From NCBI GenBank assembly GCA_013176395.1, contig JABMLP010000018.1, forward strand, positions 434,001 to 498,000: a DNA stretch of 64,000 nt, written 5' to 3'. The notes beneath the pieces were generated by a model that worked only from the letters and a program-made list of their open reading frames with translations, searched no databases and was not told where the DNA came from. This stretch comes from Venturia oleaginea. Its lineage: Eukaryota; Ascomycota; Dothideomycetes; Venturiales; Venturiaceae. Both the position numbers and the translations under genes were made by a program. Shown here in pieces: positions 41,841-51,726 of this stretch (position 1 is its first letter; every line of letters begins with the position of its first letter).

Positions 41841-43295
41841 ATGGACGCAAATCCAAAGGCACTAGCCAAACTTTTGATACCAAGACTCCCTTTCATACTC
41901 AAGACAACAGCATTACACAGCCTCGGGAGAACAGAAACATCTCATAAATGGGACCTCAAGACCGAACTCGCCATCAAAATCATCCGCTCCGTAGTCACAG
42001 ATACCTCGGATCCGAAACCCATATCCGCATCTCAAAAAGTGTCTATCCGGGACCCGGGAATCAAAGGTCCAATGTGGATAAGCAAAGTTACATTAGCTCC
42101 GCCACTAGAAGACGACATACGCCAGGTTTTGTTCAAAAGCATTGATGAGATGAAAATCGGTGATAATGCTTATACGAAACCTGAATTATTGCCTGTGGAA
42201 GCAGAATGGACGGGTCACCGCGCAGGCGCATCAGAAAACGAACCCGAACTTCCCATCTCAGAGTCCGAGAAATACAAAAATCTGATCAAAGAAGTCAACA
42301 GTAATATAACGATACTCTATTTCCACGGCGGCGCCTACTATATGATGAGTCCAGCTTCTCACCGCGGTCTGACCTATAAACTCGCAGAAATGACAGGCGG
42401 CCGAGTCCTCTCAGTTCGCTACAGACTCTCCCCGCAAACAGCATTCCCAGGTGCCCTCCTTGATGGTCTACACGCTTATCTTTCCCTACTCCATCCACCG
42501 CCAGGCTCTCTTCATCAGTCAATCCCGGCAAGTCAGATTGTATTCGCAGGAGACAGTGCAGGCGCAAATCTCGCATCGGCACTGATGCAATTACTCCTCC
42601 AAATCCATCGTTCCACCAACTCTCCCTCAATCCAATTCCACGGTCAGAAAGTGGACATACCACTGCCAGCAGGAATGGCACTCAACTCTCCCTGGCTCGA
42701 TATAACACGATGTATGCCGTCTTTGGAAAGCAACGCAAAATACGATTACCTACCCACTGTCACGCATTCCGAAACCTTCCAACCGCCACCTTGTTCCATC
42801 TGGCCTGCCTCTCCTCCCCGCACAGATTTATTCTGCGAAGGTTCAGCGCTTTGTCATCCCTTGGTTTCGCCTCTAGCAGCGATGGATTGGAGAAACTGTC
42901 CACCTGTCTTCATTACCGTGGGTGAAGAGATGCTAGCCGATGAGAATAAAATCCTTGCGAGGAGGTTGGCGAAGCAAGGTGTTCAGGTTGTGTGGGAACA
43001 ATTCGAGGGGATGCCGCATTGTTTTGCTATGCTTCTTGAGGCGTTGGGGGATAAGGGCGCTGCCATGTGTCTCGAGAGTTGGGCGGAGAATATTAAACTG
43101 ATGGTTGAGAGGCCGGAGGAAACCAAGACCAAGGGAACGTGGCTCACTGCAAAAAAACATGAGAAGGTTGTTGTTGATGTAGAGGGGTTGATGAATGAGA
43201 TGAGTGATGAGGAGGTTTTGGGGAGGATGAGGGCTGTGAAGGAGAGGAGGGTTGGTGGGAATAACCCTGAGGCGAAGGAAGTCCCGCGGTTGTGA
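41841..43295 (+). CDS. alpha/beta hydrolase, HSL-type esterase/lipase
   Basis: A single exon encodes 484 residues from the ATG at 41841 (ATAGAAACC before it, a good fungal start context). Oxyanion-hole motif FHGGAYY is at about 161-167. The nucleophile elbow GDSAG has Ser239. The acid is probably in VGEEMLADE (Glu362 or Asp367) and the base is His393 in EGMPHCFAM. This is the alpha/beta-hydrolase-3 (hormone-sensitive lipase) layout of Ser-Asp/Glu-His. The N-terminal 130 residues are longer than in bacterial homologues and have no signal peptide, so it is probably intracellular or microsomal. The C-terminal 60 residues are Glu/Lys-rich. Substrate unknown; short-chain esters or sterol esters are typical. 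Confidence 0.88.
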   Translation: MDANPKALAKLLIPRLPFILKTTALHSLGRTETSHKWDLKTELAIKIIRSVVTDTSDPKPISASQKVSIRDPGIKGPMWISKVTLAPPLEDDIRQVLFKSIDEMKIGDNAYTKPELLPVEAEWTGHRAGASENEPELPISESEKYKNLIKEVNSNITILYFHGGAYYMMSPASHRGLTYKLAEMTGGRVLSVRYRLSPQTAFPGALLDGLHAYLSLLHPPPGSLHQSIPASQIVFAGDSAGANLASALMQLLLQIHRSTNSPSIQFHGQKVDIPLPAGMALNSPWLDITRCMPSLESNAKYDYLPTVTHSETFQPPPCSIWPASPPRTDLFCEGSALCHPLVSPLAAMDWRNCPPVFITVGEEMLADENKILARRLAKQGVQVVWEQFEGMPHCFAMLLEALGDKGAAMCLESWAENIKLMVERPEETKTKGTWLTAKKHEKVVVDVEGLMNEMSDEEVLGRMRAVKERRVGGNNPEAKEVPRL

Positions 43296-43316
43296 TGGAG
43301 GAGAGCTGTTTTGTTT

Positions 43317-43571
43317 TTACGACATGTTCGAGGTTTCGACGATCTGATAGCACTTGATGTACCTGCGACCTGTGTGACATGTTCGATAATATTTGATGGC
43401 GGTAAGAATTCGGCGATGTTCCAAGCTTTCTGGATTTCTTAGTCCTAGTGTCATGAGTATCAAGTCGTTCATGGGTTTTGAATCTGATCTTCTACCGCGC
43501 CATATGAATGCTTTTCTCCAGTCCTCACGCTGGAATTTGGCCTTGATGCTCTCCATAGTGTATCGTATCAA
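43317..43571 (-). CDS. hypothetical terminal exon
   Basis: A minus-strand frame reads YTMESIKAKFQREDWRKAFI and later MNDLILMTLGLRNPESLEHR, with coding-like composition, to a stop at 43317. No in-frame ATG upstream gives a clear start. Pieces further right (43645-43993) on the same strand are also coding-like but broken. Probably the remains of one gene lying tail to tail with the esterase. Confidence 0.3.
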   Translation of the reverse strand: MIRYTMESIKAKFQREDWRKAFIWRGRRSDSKPMNDLILMTLGLRNPESLEHRRILTAIKYYRTCHTGRRYIKCYQIVETSNMS

Positions 43572-45297
43572 AGTGTTTTACGTCTTTTCCGTCGAATAAG
43601 CTCTTCCGCGATCGTCGGTGATTGCGGTCTGTCTTAACCATACGTTACTGTAGATGTTGAATTTGACTTCCTGGCACGGGCGAACAATCAACGGCGTTGA
43701 CAGAGGTGTTTCTCCTTACTTCAATGACCGTTGTCGTATAACCATGGGTTTTCGGTATCAAATGGGTACTTCGTGGGGTTTCCCAAGAACCACAAATGGC
43801 TCTAACTAGACGACCTCGCGTGCTCGCTTTGAATTTTTCCAAAGCTCCATAGTACGCGACATGTGGCTTCGATCGATCTAGATCTGTGAAGCCACGCGAA
43901 ATGTGCTATAGCATCGTTATCAACAGAATGGTTACGTATGGATCTTCCATGACGGAATAAATATTTTGGGCATCGACCAAATGTCAAAGTCATGCGAGCA
44001 TTTTCCGGCAGTCATTGTAAGAGAAGCAACATGTGTACTGCTTATTAATACAAATGGAGACCTGGCGCCTTACCTGTTCGACTGAAGGTACCTGGAATAG
44101 AAGCTCACTGAGGCCCAACGAATGAATGTCGGAGAGAGACCGAACGACGGAAAGTAGACGCATGGAAGCCTGGAAAGGGTTCTATGCCACAGCCACATAC
44201 TTCTCGGCCATCTCCGAGTGAAACCATGCCATGGGCTTCGACAAACTCTGTGGCTGCTGTGCCAAGTTGTACCATGTAGGCTTTGCCATTCTCAACCCAT
44301 TTCGGAGTGGCTGTGAGAGAAGTCCGTTCTGGAAGACTCGAGAGGCGAGATCCGATTACGAGGATGTGTACGGTTTGTACTCGGTACGGATATCTGGCCA
44401 GTCTTACAGCGTTGATGATGGCGGCTGAGAGGGCGCCTGGATTTGTGGCGGATGGTTGTTGTTGTTGTTGTTGTGATTGAGGGTCCTAATAAGAGAGGAT
44501 ATCTCGGCGGTTTATACTCTTCGGCTGTATTTTATAATTAGGGCCTTCTCATGCGATGGACAGACCACTACGGGTCACCACTCCGATGGAAGCAACAAAA
44601 ACGCCAAAAGCAGAGCTCTAGATTACGCGTACAAACAATCTTGTTCTCCTACATGTTGGAGGCTATGCGCTAGAGTGCGCCTAAAGAGTGGTGTTTGACA
44701 ACGCGACACTCCCAAAGGTCGAGGGGCATCGCATCGTCATGATGGGGCTTCCGCGCGCAGGTTATTTCGGACTTCATCAACGGCCGCTGTGCTTATTCCT
44801 GCAGGTACACGTATCTACTAGCTTTATTTATGATTCTTGCTTGGAACTTCTCAGCACTTAAACAGGTCACTCTTGGTGGTGAGATACATCCCAACTTCAT
44901 CTCCCCGCCAGGAGGAACAGTTCGTATTGCTTCGCTAACAGCACTTGGTATCTCACTCCCACCATGGACACACCGGGCACGAGGCCCTGTCAATGCTGGC
45001 CAATGCTTTTTACATGCCTAATCTTATCATTCTGCTTACCGTGGAATAGCATGTCCCCAAAGCTCGTGTGGCTTGCGCCCAAATCGCTAAGACACCACGA
45101 CCACCCCTGCGCCCTGGTAAATTTAGCCATTTGCTGTCATTCTTTTGACCCTTTGGTTGTCCATGTTTTCTATGCAAAAGCGTTTGCTGATGTTTCCTCC
45201 GCCGAATGCCGTCCTGTTCGTCCTTAACTGACTTTCGATGTCTTGGTTGCTCTGGTCTCAAAGCAAGACCTGTTCCACTTCTTCACAATCTCCCTAC
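43572..45297. other. intergenic with broken frames
   Basis: A TTG trinucleotide run lies at about 44455-44474. An imperfect inverted repeat (GGTGGTGAGATAC near 44876 and its inverse near 44950) forms a possible hairpin of about 90 bp. No supported gene. Confidence 0.4.
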
Positions 45298-46354
45298 ATG
45301 GGTTCAATGATTTTCAACGTCATAGCCTCTTTCATGCTGATCAGGGTCGTTTGGGCTCAACCTTTAGGAGTACTTTCCTTCACAAATGTGCCGGACACAG
45401 GCGTCATAGTAGGGAAGCATTATAATGTGGACTGGACGGGAGGGGACCACTCGAACGTAATTATTTCACACAGCTACCATTCGGGAATCACTTAGATTAA
45501 TGTATTCAGCCTATTACTCTGACACTTCAACGCGGAAAGGCAGGAGATGCAGAAGACATCGCGGAGTTGTTGAGTGAGTGATGTTGGACATGTAAAAATA
45601 TCAGGACTGATATTCGATGACAGGTGTAGCGAACGGCTACTCTTACGATTTCGTCCCTCGTCCTGAGCTGGATGACGGCGACAACTATCTGCTGAAGCTA
45701 TCTCAAGGCACGATAAAAGACTTCTCTCCAGTATTCGCGCTCTACGGTGGTCGCAAAGCAGCACCATCTTCATTCTCGTCATCTGCTGCCGGATCTTCAA
45801 CACTTGCTACTAGCACACGATCAGCGGCTGCAACGATTTCTTCTGTCACCGAGGCACTATTAGCAGCTTCCGCACATACGACGAGCAGTAGCTCCAATAC
45901 AGTGAAAATCCTCGTCCCAACTCCGACCAGCTCCTTCGATGCTCCTAGGGAAGAAGACAGCCATTTGACTATCAATGACAAGTTTGCTTTGGGATTTGGA
46001 ATACCAATCATCCTGATTATCCTTAGCACTCTGGGATACTGGCGGGCCACGAAATACTTCCTCCATCGCAAGGCCACTGGCAAACTAAAGTTGCCAATCT
46101 ATGGTTCGTACAACGACGCGAGACTTGCCAGCAATTCCGATTTCAGAGGCAGTTGGAGCTCAAGGCCAGCCAGTTTGTGGGGCGCAATGAGTAGGCGCGG
46201 ACCAGTTGCGCCTCTGACAGTCCAGGGCGAATTCAGCGGCAGCACTGAGCTGTTGACTACGCCCAAGATCACACATACCGACGCCGATGCCAGGCTAGGT
46301 CAAGGATCACTACGCACACCGAGCACATTGCGGCAAGAGTGGAGAGGGGTATGA
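45298..46354 (+). CDS. Kre9/Knh1-like single-pass surface protein, three exons
   Basis: Exons are 45298-45456, 45510-45573 and 45624-46354, with introns of 53 and 50 nt; the frames join exactly to 317 residues. The N-terminus is a signal peptide (MGSMIFNVIASFMLIRVVWA). An Ig-like domain of the Ser-Thr-rich Kre9/Knh1 type follows (FTNVPDTG...YNVDWTGGD, then PITLTLQRGK, LDDGDNYLLKLSQG). After it come a Ser/Thr/Ala-rich stalk, a transmembrane helix (FALGFGIPIILIILSTLGYW) and a basic cytoplasmic tail of about 100 residues. The layout resembles cell-wall sensors or wall-organising proteins; function is inferred. A MITE starts 7 bp after the stop. Confidence 0.8.
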
Positions 46355-46361
46355 ACACTAA

Positions 46362-46735
46362 GGGCGTGTTCGAGAATGATTCTTTGAGCGTAGAATTGTT
46401 CAAATCCGGCGGCTAAATTCAACAAATCTAGCAAATGCTAAACTGTTGTTAATTTTAAAAATCTTATCGATTTTAGGGATTTAAGGCGTGTTATAGCGGC
46501 TAGCGAATCCAGCGAATCCAGCATTGGCCATAGTCGGTGGCGCTGCATTTGTTGATATGTTAGCCAGTCTACACGTCTTCAAATAGCCGCGCAGCTTCCA
46601 ACTTCGAACAAATGTAGGATTTTTGAGTCTGTTCTTTTTATTTGAACAAATCTAACTCGAACACCGGCCTCTAGATCCGCCACAATCGCCTAAAACGACC
46701 ATTCTACGCTCAAAGAATCATTCTCCAATACGCCC
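46362..46735. mobile_element. MITE, 374 bp, PIF/Harbinger-like ends
   Basis: The left end GGGCGTGTTCGAGAATGATT and the inverse right end GGGCGTATTGGAGAATGATT pair over about 38 bp with four mismatches. The target duplication TAA is at 46359-46361 and 46736-46738. A 3-bp TWA target and GG-starting ends suggest PIF/Harbinger mobilisation. There is no coding capacity. It begins right behind the stop codon of the surface-protein gene, so it is probably part of that gene's 3' UTR. Confidence 0.85.
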
Positions 46736-46905
46736 TAAAGAAGGTAGCACTTATAGGTGTCTGCGCATTACGAGCCACGATAAACTCACAAAGAACGGAA
46801 CTTGTCCATAGAAACCGCCAGAATTGGTCAATTGCCAATAGCTACGGATAGAGTCGCATTTCACCTTATGATGGCTGAAGCCATCCCTGGACCTTACGAA
46901 TTTTC

Positions 46906-47537
46906 TTATGTCTTCAGATGCTCTTCGAACCAGCAAAGTGCTTGCTGAAGAGCATGTTCCTTTGCCCACATCTCTCTCCTGGATCTCATCGTGTTCTGCG
47001 CCAATCGACTAGTGCGGCTCACAAAGGAAAGCCGAAAACACTCACGAGCAGCGGCAATCGACAAAGGACTCTTGATTCCACCCAACTCATCCCTCGGATG
47101 AGCAACGAATCCAGCTTCAACACCTCCAGTCTTGCCAGGCCACCGAATCACATACTTGCACCACAACAATATCCCAACGCGCCAACATGCTCAAGCATAC
47201 TTTTCAAAATCGGATCAACGCGCTCGGTCGGGTGCTCGGCAAGCCACGCATACAGATCGACAGTATCGCTGTTATATGAATACGGTTCTCCATCGAACAT
47301 ATCTGGCATTATGACGGTATAGTTGCCAGCGGAGGAAATGATGCCGGCCAGAAGGCGGCTGTGGATATGCAAACCGCATGCATCGCTGAGGTAGAGGATG
47401 GCCTTTCTGGTACTGGGTTTTGAGGAGAGAGATGTGACGTAGGTTTCTACACCGTTGATCGTATGAATTTGGCCTTTGGGTTCTCTTGAGAGGAGACGGC
47501 CGCGGACGCAGTAGGGGTCTGGTGGGTGTGATGTCAT
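46906..47537 (-). pseudogene. dienelactone hydrolase pseudogene
   Basis: The ATG at 47537 opens MTSHPPDPYCVRGRLLSREP, the usual N-terminus of fungal dienelactone hydrolase-family proteins, and runs to the nucleophile elbow GALGYCCGA (Cys). There one base is missing (at about 47150), moving the frame; the shifted frame continues KYVIRWPGKTGGVEAGFVAH, LGGIKSPLSIAAA and ends WAKEHALQQALCWFEEHLKT. The usual stretch between IAAA and WAKE, which holds the catalytic Asp and His (SGVxHGFAxR), is shortened and unreadable. With a frameshift and a lost active site it cannot encode an active hydrolase. Confidence 0.8.
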
Positions 47538-48771
47538 TTTAGCGTGGAGTTGGAGTAAAATACTCGTAGAGATCGTGTTTTTTGTATTTACCAGATGTTC
47601 AGGTTTCTGACATCTATATGTTGAAAAAGAAGATGTACTAGTAAAGATCTCGTCGGTCTTCTTTCCGGCGTGTAGGTAGTTACATACGCCCTGTCATGCA
47701 TCAGTTCGTATTTCCAACTCAACCTTGGCAGAACATCACAGCGAAAACCACAATAGTTCTTATATCCCTTACAAAACAACAATCGAGATGTGTGAATAAG
47801 TCTGATGATATCTCCAGCAATCTGCGAATCATATACCAGGTAAGATAGTGATTCTCCTCCTGTTGCAATATGGTGTAATATGGTGCAATATGGTGATATC
47901 TCCGGCGGCCTCAAGACCGACCGAGCCATCAGAACCTATTTCAGTACTTTCAATAGTGTATATATAGCCCTCATTTTCCACTCGGTTTGAGGGCATGCAG
48001 TCACTCATTGAATCGATATCTTACCTCAGTTTACCTCTCACATTTGGTGTTGTTCCAACTTCAGATACCTCCCCTTCATGCGTTTTTCGAAAAATTGCTT
48101 CGTGCTAATTGAAAATGGATACGAACATAGATCTCGCTCGCTCTCGTACCTATCACTTCCGCCTGAGATTTGATATGGTAGTCCTGTTGTATTCTATGGT
48201 CTCCAATTCCTTTCATAAGATCGACCTCGCCGCTATACTTGGCAGTAAGCGAGTAAGGGCAAGGCTGCAACATCCAGCCTTATGAAGCACGTGACACATG
48301 ATCAACTGTTTCCGTCTCTTGACACATTCAATCATAGAGAGCCTCTCTACACCGGGAGTATGCAGACTGATTACTGAGACGGAGAAGAAGTCCGAGAGGA
48401 TTTATTATGGTCATCTCCGCTGGCTGTAAGCATTGCGCAAGTTCGCTCCAAGATGTACACCCTAGCCTTAATGACGTACACATGATGATTGGGCTCCAAC
48501 CTTTTTGGCGGGATGGGAAGCGGGACGGGACAGTTCTTAATCAACAAAACTGCTCTCTTGGACACAAACTACAACAACAACAACAATCTCACCTCCTCAA
48601 TCCAATTCAACCTACCAAAACAAGTACGTTTTCACCCTCAACATCATCAGGCCGAAACAAGCTAACACACACACCCAGAACCACCCAACAAACAAAGTAC
48701 GACCTCACGACTCTCCCTCTATTATCTTCCAGACCTCCCTCTGACCTTCCCAGCACACCCCCTCACTCAAA
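47538..48771. other. intergenic
   Basis: A triplicated TGCAATATGG-like unit lies at about 47872-47893. A minus-strand frame at 47588-47929 lacks a domain. From about 48600 the plus strand is a CA-rich leader with a possible 5' UTR intron for the next gene. Confidence 0.4.
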
Positions 48772-48972
48772 ATGTCCGCACCAAACCAAGGCCGTCAATC
48801 CCCCGACCCAGAGACCCAAACCGATGCCCAGACAGGTCAGCAAGCCCAGCCCAACGACCAAAAGGCCGATACAGAGAAATCGTCAGACCCAAAGGAGACG
48901 TTGAAGGGATTGGAGAGTAACCCAGAGCACATCCTTGCTGAGAGTGCTGAGGAGAAGACGAGTAAGAAGTAG
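48772..48972 (+). CDS. conserved 66-residue fungal protein
   Basis: A single exon reads MSAPNQGRQSPDPETQTDAQ and ends in ESNPEHILAESAEEKTSKK-type sequence. It is Gln/Asp/Lys-rich and disordered except for a short helix KETLKGLESNPEHILAE. Small proteins of this form (a P-D-x-E start, then LxxLxSNPxHxL) occur across Pezizomycotina without a known function. The ATG has an adenine-rich fungal context (CAAAATG). Confidence 0.65.
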   Translation: MSAPNQGRQSPDPETQTDAQTGQQAQPNDQKADTEKSSDPKETLKGLESNPEHILAESAEEKTSKK

Positions 48973-49765
48973 GTGGTGTGGTAACGATGGAATACCAGGG
49001 ATGATGATTGCATATGAACGGTTATCATAATGGTGGATCTTCTGCAGAGGAGGTATAACTGCTTGAGGGGTGATGGGTTGGTGTATGAGTAGCAGACATG
49101 AATCATGAACGATAACATTTGCATGCTTGATGTGGTAGTTTGGGTGAGAACGAATTGCATAAAACACGCTGGTCGATCCTGTGCAAGTAGAACAGCATTT
49201 TGTGACCAGAACATTGACGGATATAATTAGGTCTTACTGTCATTGACCTATACACTTCTGCCCTTGCTTATAGAGATAGTAGACGATGGCAATAAAGGTA
49301 CTCCCAAAGAGAGCCATGCATGCACAACTAGTATATTGCCTCGCGGCGCTTGTTAGCCTCCAGGCTGTGGGGATAAGTATTTTTATGTCTCTTCATCACA
49401 CCTAGAGTGATGGATATTCCTTGGGCTTCGACTCGTTTACTATCGGGAGATTTTATGCCGCTGAGTTATACTGGTGCATGCTGAAAGCTGGGTGATATGT
49501 CATAGGAGTGATACGCCGCTGGAAGTAATTGTATGAGGCTTCAGGCCATCATGTCAGGCGGCGGAGCTCGTCTACTCGTACACATACTTGATAGCAGACA
49601 CGAGGATTTATCCGAGACTGTGAGTCGTGAAAATGCCAAAATCATGCCTTCACTTCTCTATGCTCTTCGTATATTTACCCTGCCTATTTGTGGATATCTT
49701 GAACGTTCTTCTGCACCCTCCAAATCCAAGTTTTTCATGCCGTCGTATGCTCTCCATCTTGCTCT
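48973..49765. other. intergenic
   Basis: No gene seen. It lies between the convergent 3' ends of the 66-residue gene and TMA7. Confidence 0.45.
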
Positions 49766-50081
49766 TCACTTCTTTCCAGACTTCTTGATGCCCTGGGAAC
49801 CAGTGTTCAAAGGACCCTTCTTGCCAGCTTGGGATTTGGCCATTTCTTCTCGGGCCTTCTTGTCTTCAAGGAGGTCAGTTTGTGCCAAACATTGCAAGAG
49901 TAGAGTTAAGCGCACCTGCTTGCTGCTTGAGCTTGTAGGCCTTGTCATCATCGTCCTCGTCGTCCTTGACCTTCTTCTTCGGCTTCTTGTTGTGGATGGG
50001 GTTGGTACCGGCTGAGAAAGATTAGTAAGCTGTCTAAAAGGTGTGGGCTATGCGATCCTCACCTCCTTGTCCTGAAGGCAT
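49766..50081 (-). CDS. TMA7: translation machinery-associated protein 7, three exons
   Basis: Exons are 50081-50063, 50011-49916 and 49863-49766. The introns are 51 nt (donor GTGAGG) and 52 nt (donor GTGCGC). The product is 70 residues: MPSGQGAGTNPIHNKKPKKK, an acidic run, then KLKQQADKKAREEMAK and the family C-terminus GSQGIKKSGKK. It is a short basic ribosome-associated protein conserved from yeast to humans (CCDC72). The tiny 19-nt first exon is fixed by frame and donor. The plus-strand frame over this gene is its shadow. Confidence 0.9.
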
Positions 50082-50205
50082 GGTTGCGGTATTACTTTGG
50101 AGTGACTTATGTAGTTGTGCGTTCTAGGAGTGGGCTGAGCGGCTGGAGAGAGAAAGTCGCGAAGAGGAATGCGGACGCCTTGTGCTGACTAACACCGTGA
50201 CACTA

Positions 50206-51613
50206 CATAGGGTTCCTCAAATCTGACTGCGCAGGGCGCTCGGACCCACCATCCCATCTTTTGAACTTGAATGTATTATGCTATTTACCACACGTTTGAC
50301 TTGCAATGGATCTCTGGTTTTTGATGAATCATCTTACATCTCTCTGGCATCTCTCTGATCCTTTCCCGTATCATTGTGAGCGTTATCTTGTCCCATTCTG
50401 CCTGGATTTCAGCCTTGAAATGAGCCACCGACGACCACCTCCTGCCAGCTAATCTGGACTTAATGATGTTACAACAAGACTCAATGGGATTGAGATCACA
50501 TGATTGAGGAGGGTGAATAAGTAATAGAAGGTCTGCTTCTCTTTTTATGACTGCAGGGTCACTGTTAGGTGACTTGATTCCGTGAGAAGGATCACCATCC
50601 TCTTGAAGCCAGTATTTGCCCTGGTGACGCTTCTCCAAGGCCTGAATAGCTTCAATGTGTTGCGGCAGTATCTTTTTGGCGTAGAAAACCTGTGTCATGC
50701 AGTTTCCTTTTGGTGTTTCGTCCTCCTTTGCCTTAAGGTCTTGCCAGACCTTCAGCCGGGCTTGGTACACTGAATCCAGCTCGTATTTGAGTTGTTTAGG
50801 CTGCTTGACTTGCCTACGGACCTTCTCTGATGGCTCAGCCGGATCCTTGTAGAATGTGAGGTTTCCTTTCTTGTTGTATGAGATGCCGCCGGCGACGTGA
50901 ATAGTAACATCTAAAACGCCTTCTAGCTCCTCATTGACACCTTGCTCTTGCCCTGGAAAGCGTAGCTCATATTCAGGTGCATTGGCGAGCTCTTTTGACT
51001 GAAAATGGGCTTCATCTGTGAACCAAATCCAACTCCAGAAGCCTAGTATGGTCTTTTTCTCGTGTTCTTTACCGTATTCAACCCTCTTTGGCCGATTTGC
51101 CTGGGATATCTGCTTCTGATAACGCTTCTTGAATCGCCTAGCCCCTGCGTTGTATACGTGACACTGTAATGTCTTTGCGGAAGGCTTGCCGGGGCAGGAA
51201 TTGGCTTGTTCCTGCCAGCCTTTTTCGTGTATGGGGTCATCTTGGTTCGTAAGGCGGGTAAGATCTGAAGCAGATACTTTGGTAGGCCGCCCTATGATGC
51301 AACTGCTCTTTCTCTGTGATCTGAATGCTGCATCACCAATAAGTTCTCGTAGTTTAAGCCAACTACGTGCGGTAGAAGTTGGTATATTGATTTCAAGGAG
51401 GTATGCGATTGTACCGACGCCGTCGGCCTCATTCTTGCAATCCCAGGCCTGAAAAAATCGCATTCTCTTTGTGATATCGTATTCTCGCCTTGCAGTCTTT
51501 CTTTTGGGTGTTCTAGGCGCCATGGTGGTGGTAAATTGGGCGATAAGTTGGTGTATACGTGGAAATTGAGATGGGATGGTGGGTCCGAGCGCCCTGCTTG
51601 AAGAACCCTGTGC
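50206..51613 (-). mobile_element. Tc1/mariner-type transposon, apparently intact
   Basis: The element is 1408 bp with TA at 50204-50205 and 51614-51615. The ends match as AGGGTTC(C/T)TCAA, then, after a 10-base indel on the left, CAGGGCGCTCGGACCCACC and ATCCCATCT. It lies in the divergent promoter between TMA7 (starts 50081) and the Zn2Cys6 gene (starts 51727). The transposase frame is uninterrupted. Confidence 0.85.
50285..51523 (-). CDS. Tc1/mariner (DDE_3) transposase, full-length
   Basis: The ATG at 51523 (CCACCATGG context) starts MAPRTPKRKTARREYDITKR; 412 residues, no stop. The N-terminal half has helix-turn-helix character (GVGTIAYLLEINIPTSTARS, then IGRPTKVS). The catalytic triad is visible: first Asp in WIWFTDEAHF, second in LQEDGDPSHG, third acid in CDLNPIESCCNIIKSRL. 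An insertion of about 100 residues between the first and second Asp contains a Lys/Pro/Gln-rich stretch, typical of the fungal branch. All the parts for activity are present, so this copy may be recent or active. Confidence 0.92.
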   Translation of the reverse strand: MAPRTPKRKTARREYDITKRMRFFQAWDCKNEADGVGTIAYLLEINIPTSTARSWLKLRELIGDAAFRSQRKSSCIIGRPTKVSASDLTRLTNQDDPIHEKGWQEQANSCPGKPSAKTLQCHVYNAGARRFKKRYQKQISQANRPKRVEYGKEHEKKTILGFWSWIWFTDEAHFQSKELANAPEYELRFPGQEQGVNEELEGVLDVTIHVAGGISYNKKGNLTFYKDPAEPSEKVRRQVKQPKQLKYELDSVYQARLKVWQDLKAKEDETPKGNCMTQVFYAKKILPQHIEAIQALEKRHQGKYWLQEDGDPSHGIKSPNSDPAVIKREADLLLLIHPPQSCDLNPIESCCNIIKSRLAGRRWSSVAHFKAEIQAEWDKITLTMIRERIREMPERCKMIHQKPEIHCKSNVW

Positions 51614-51726
51614 TAGCTGTATTTGACGGACGGAGTCAATTGCGGTTCTCTCCGCAAAGATCATCCCCCATCAGACCTTTTCCCCCTCAACTTTATATCA
51701 AACTTTATATCAAAGAGAACATAACA

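Noticed and set aside
49533..50015. Plus-strand frame of 160 codons
   Set aside because: It is the antisense shadow of TMA7, whose exons are well supported.
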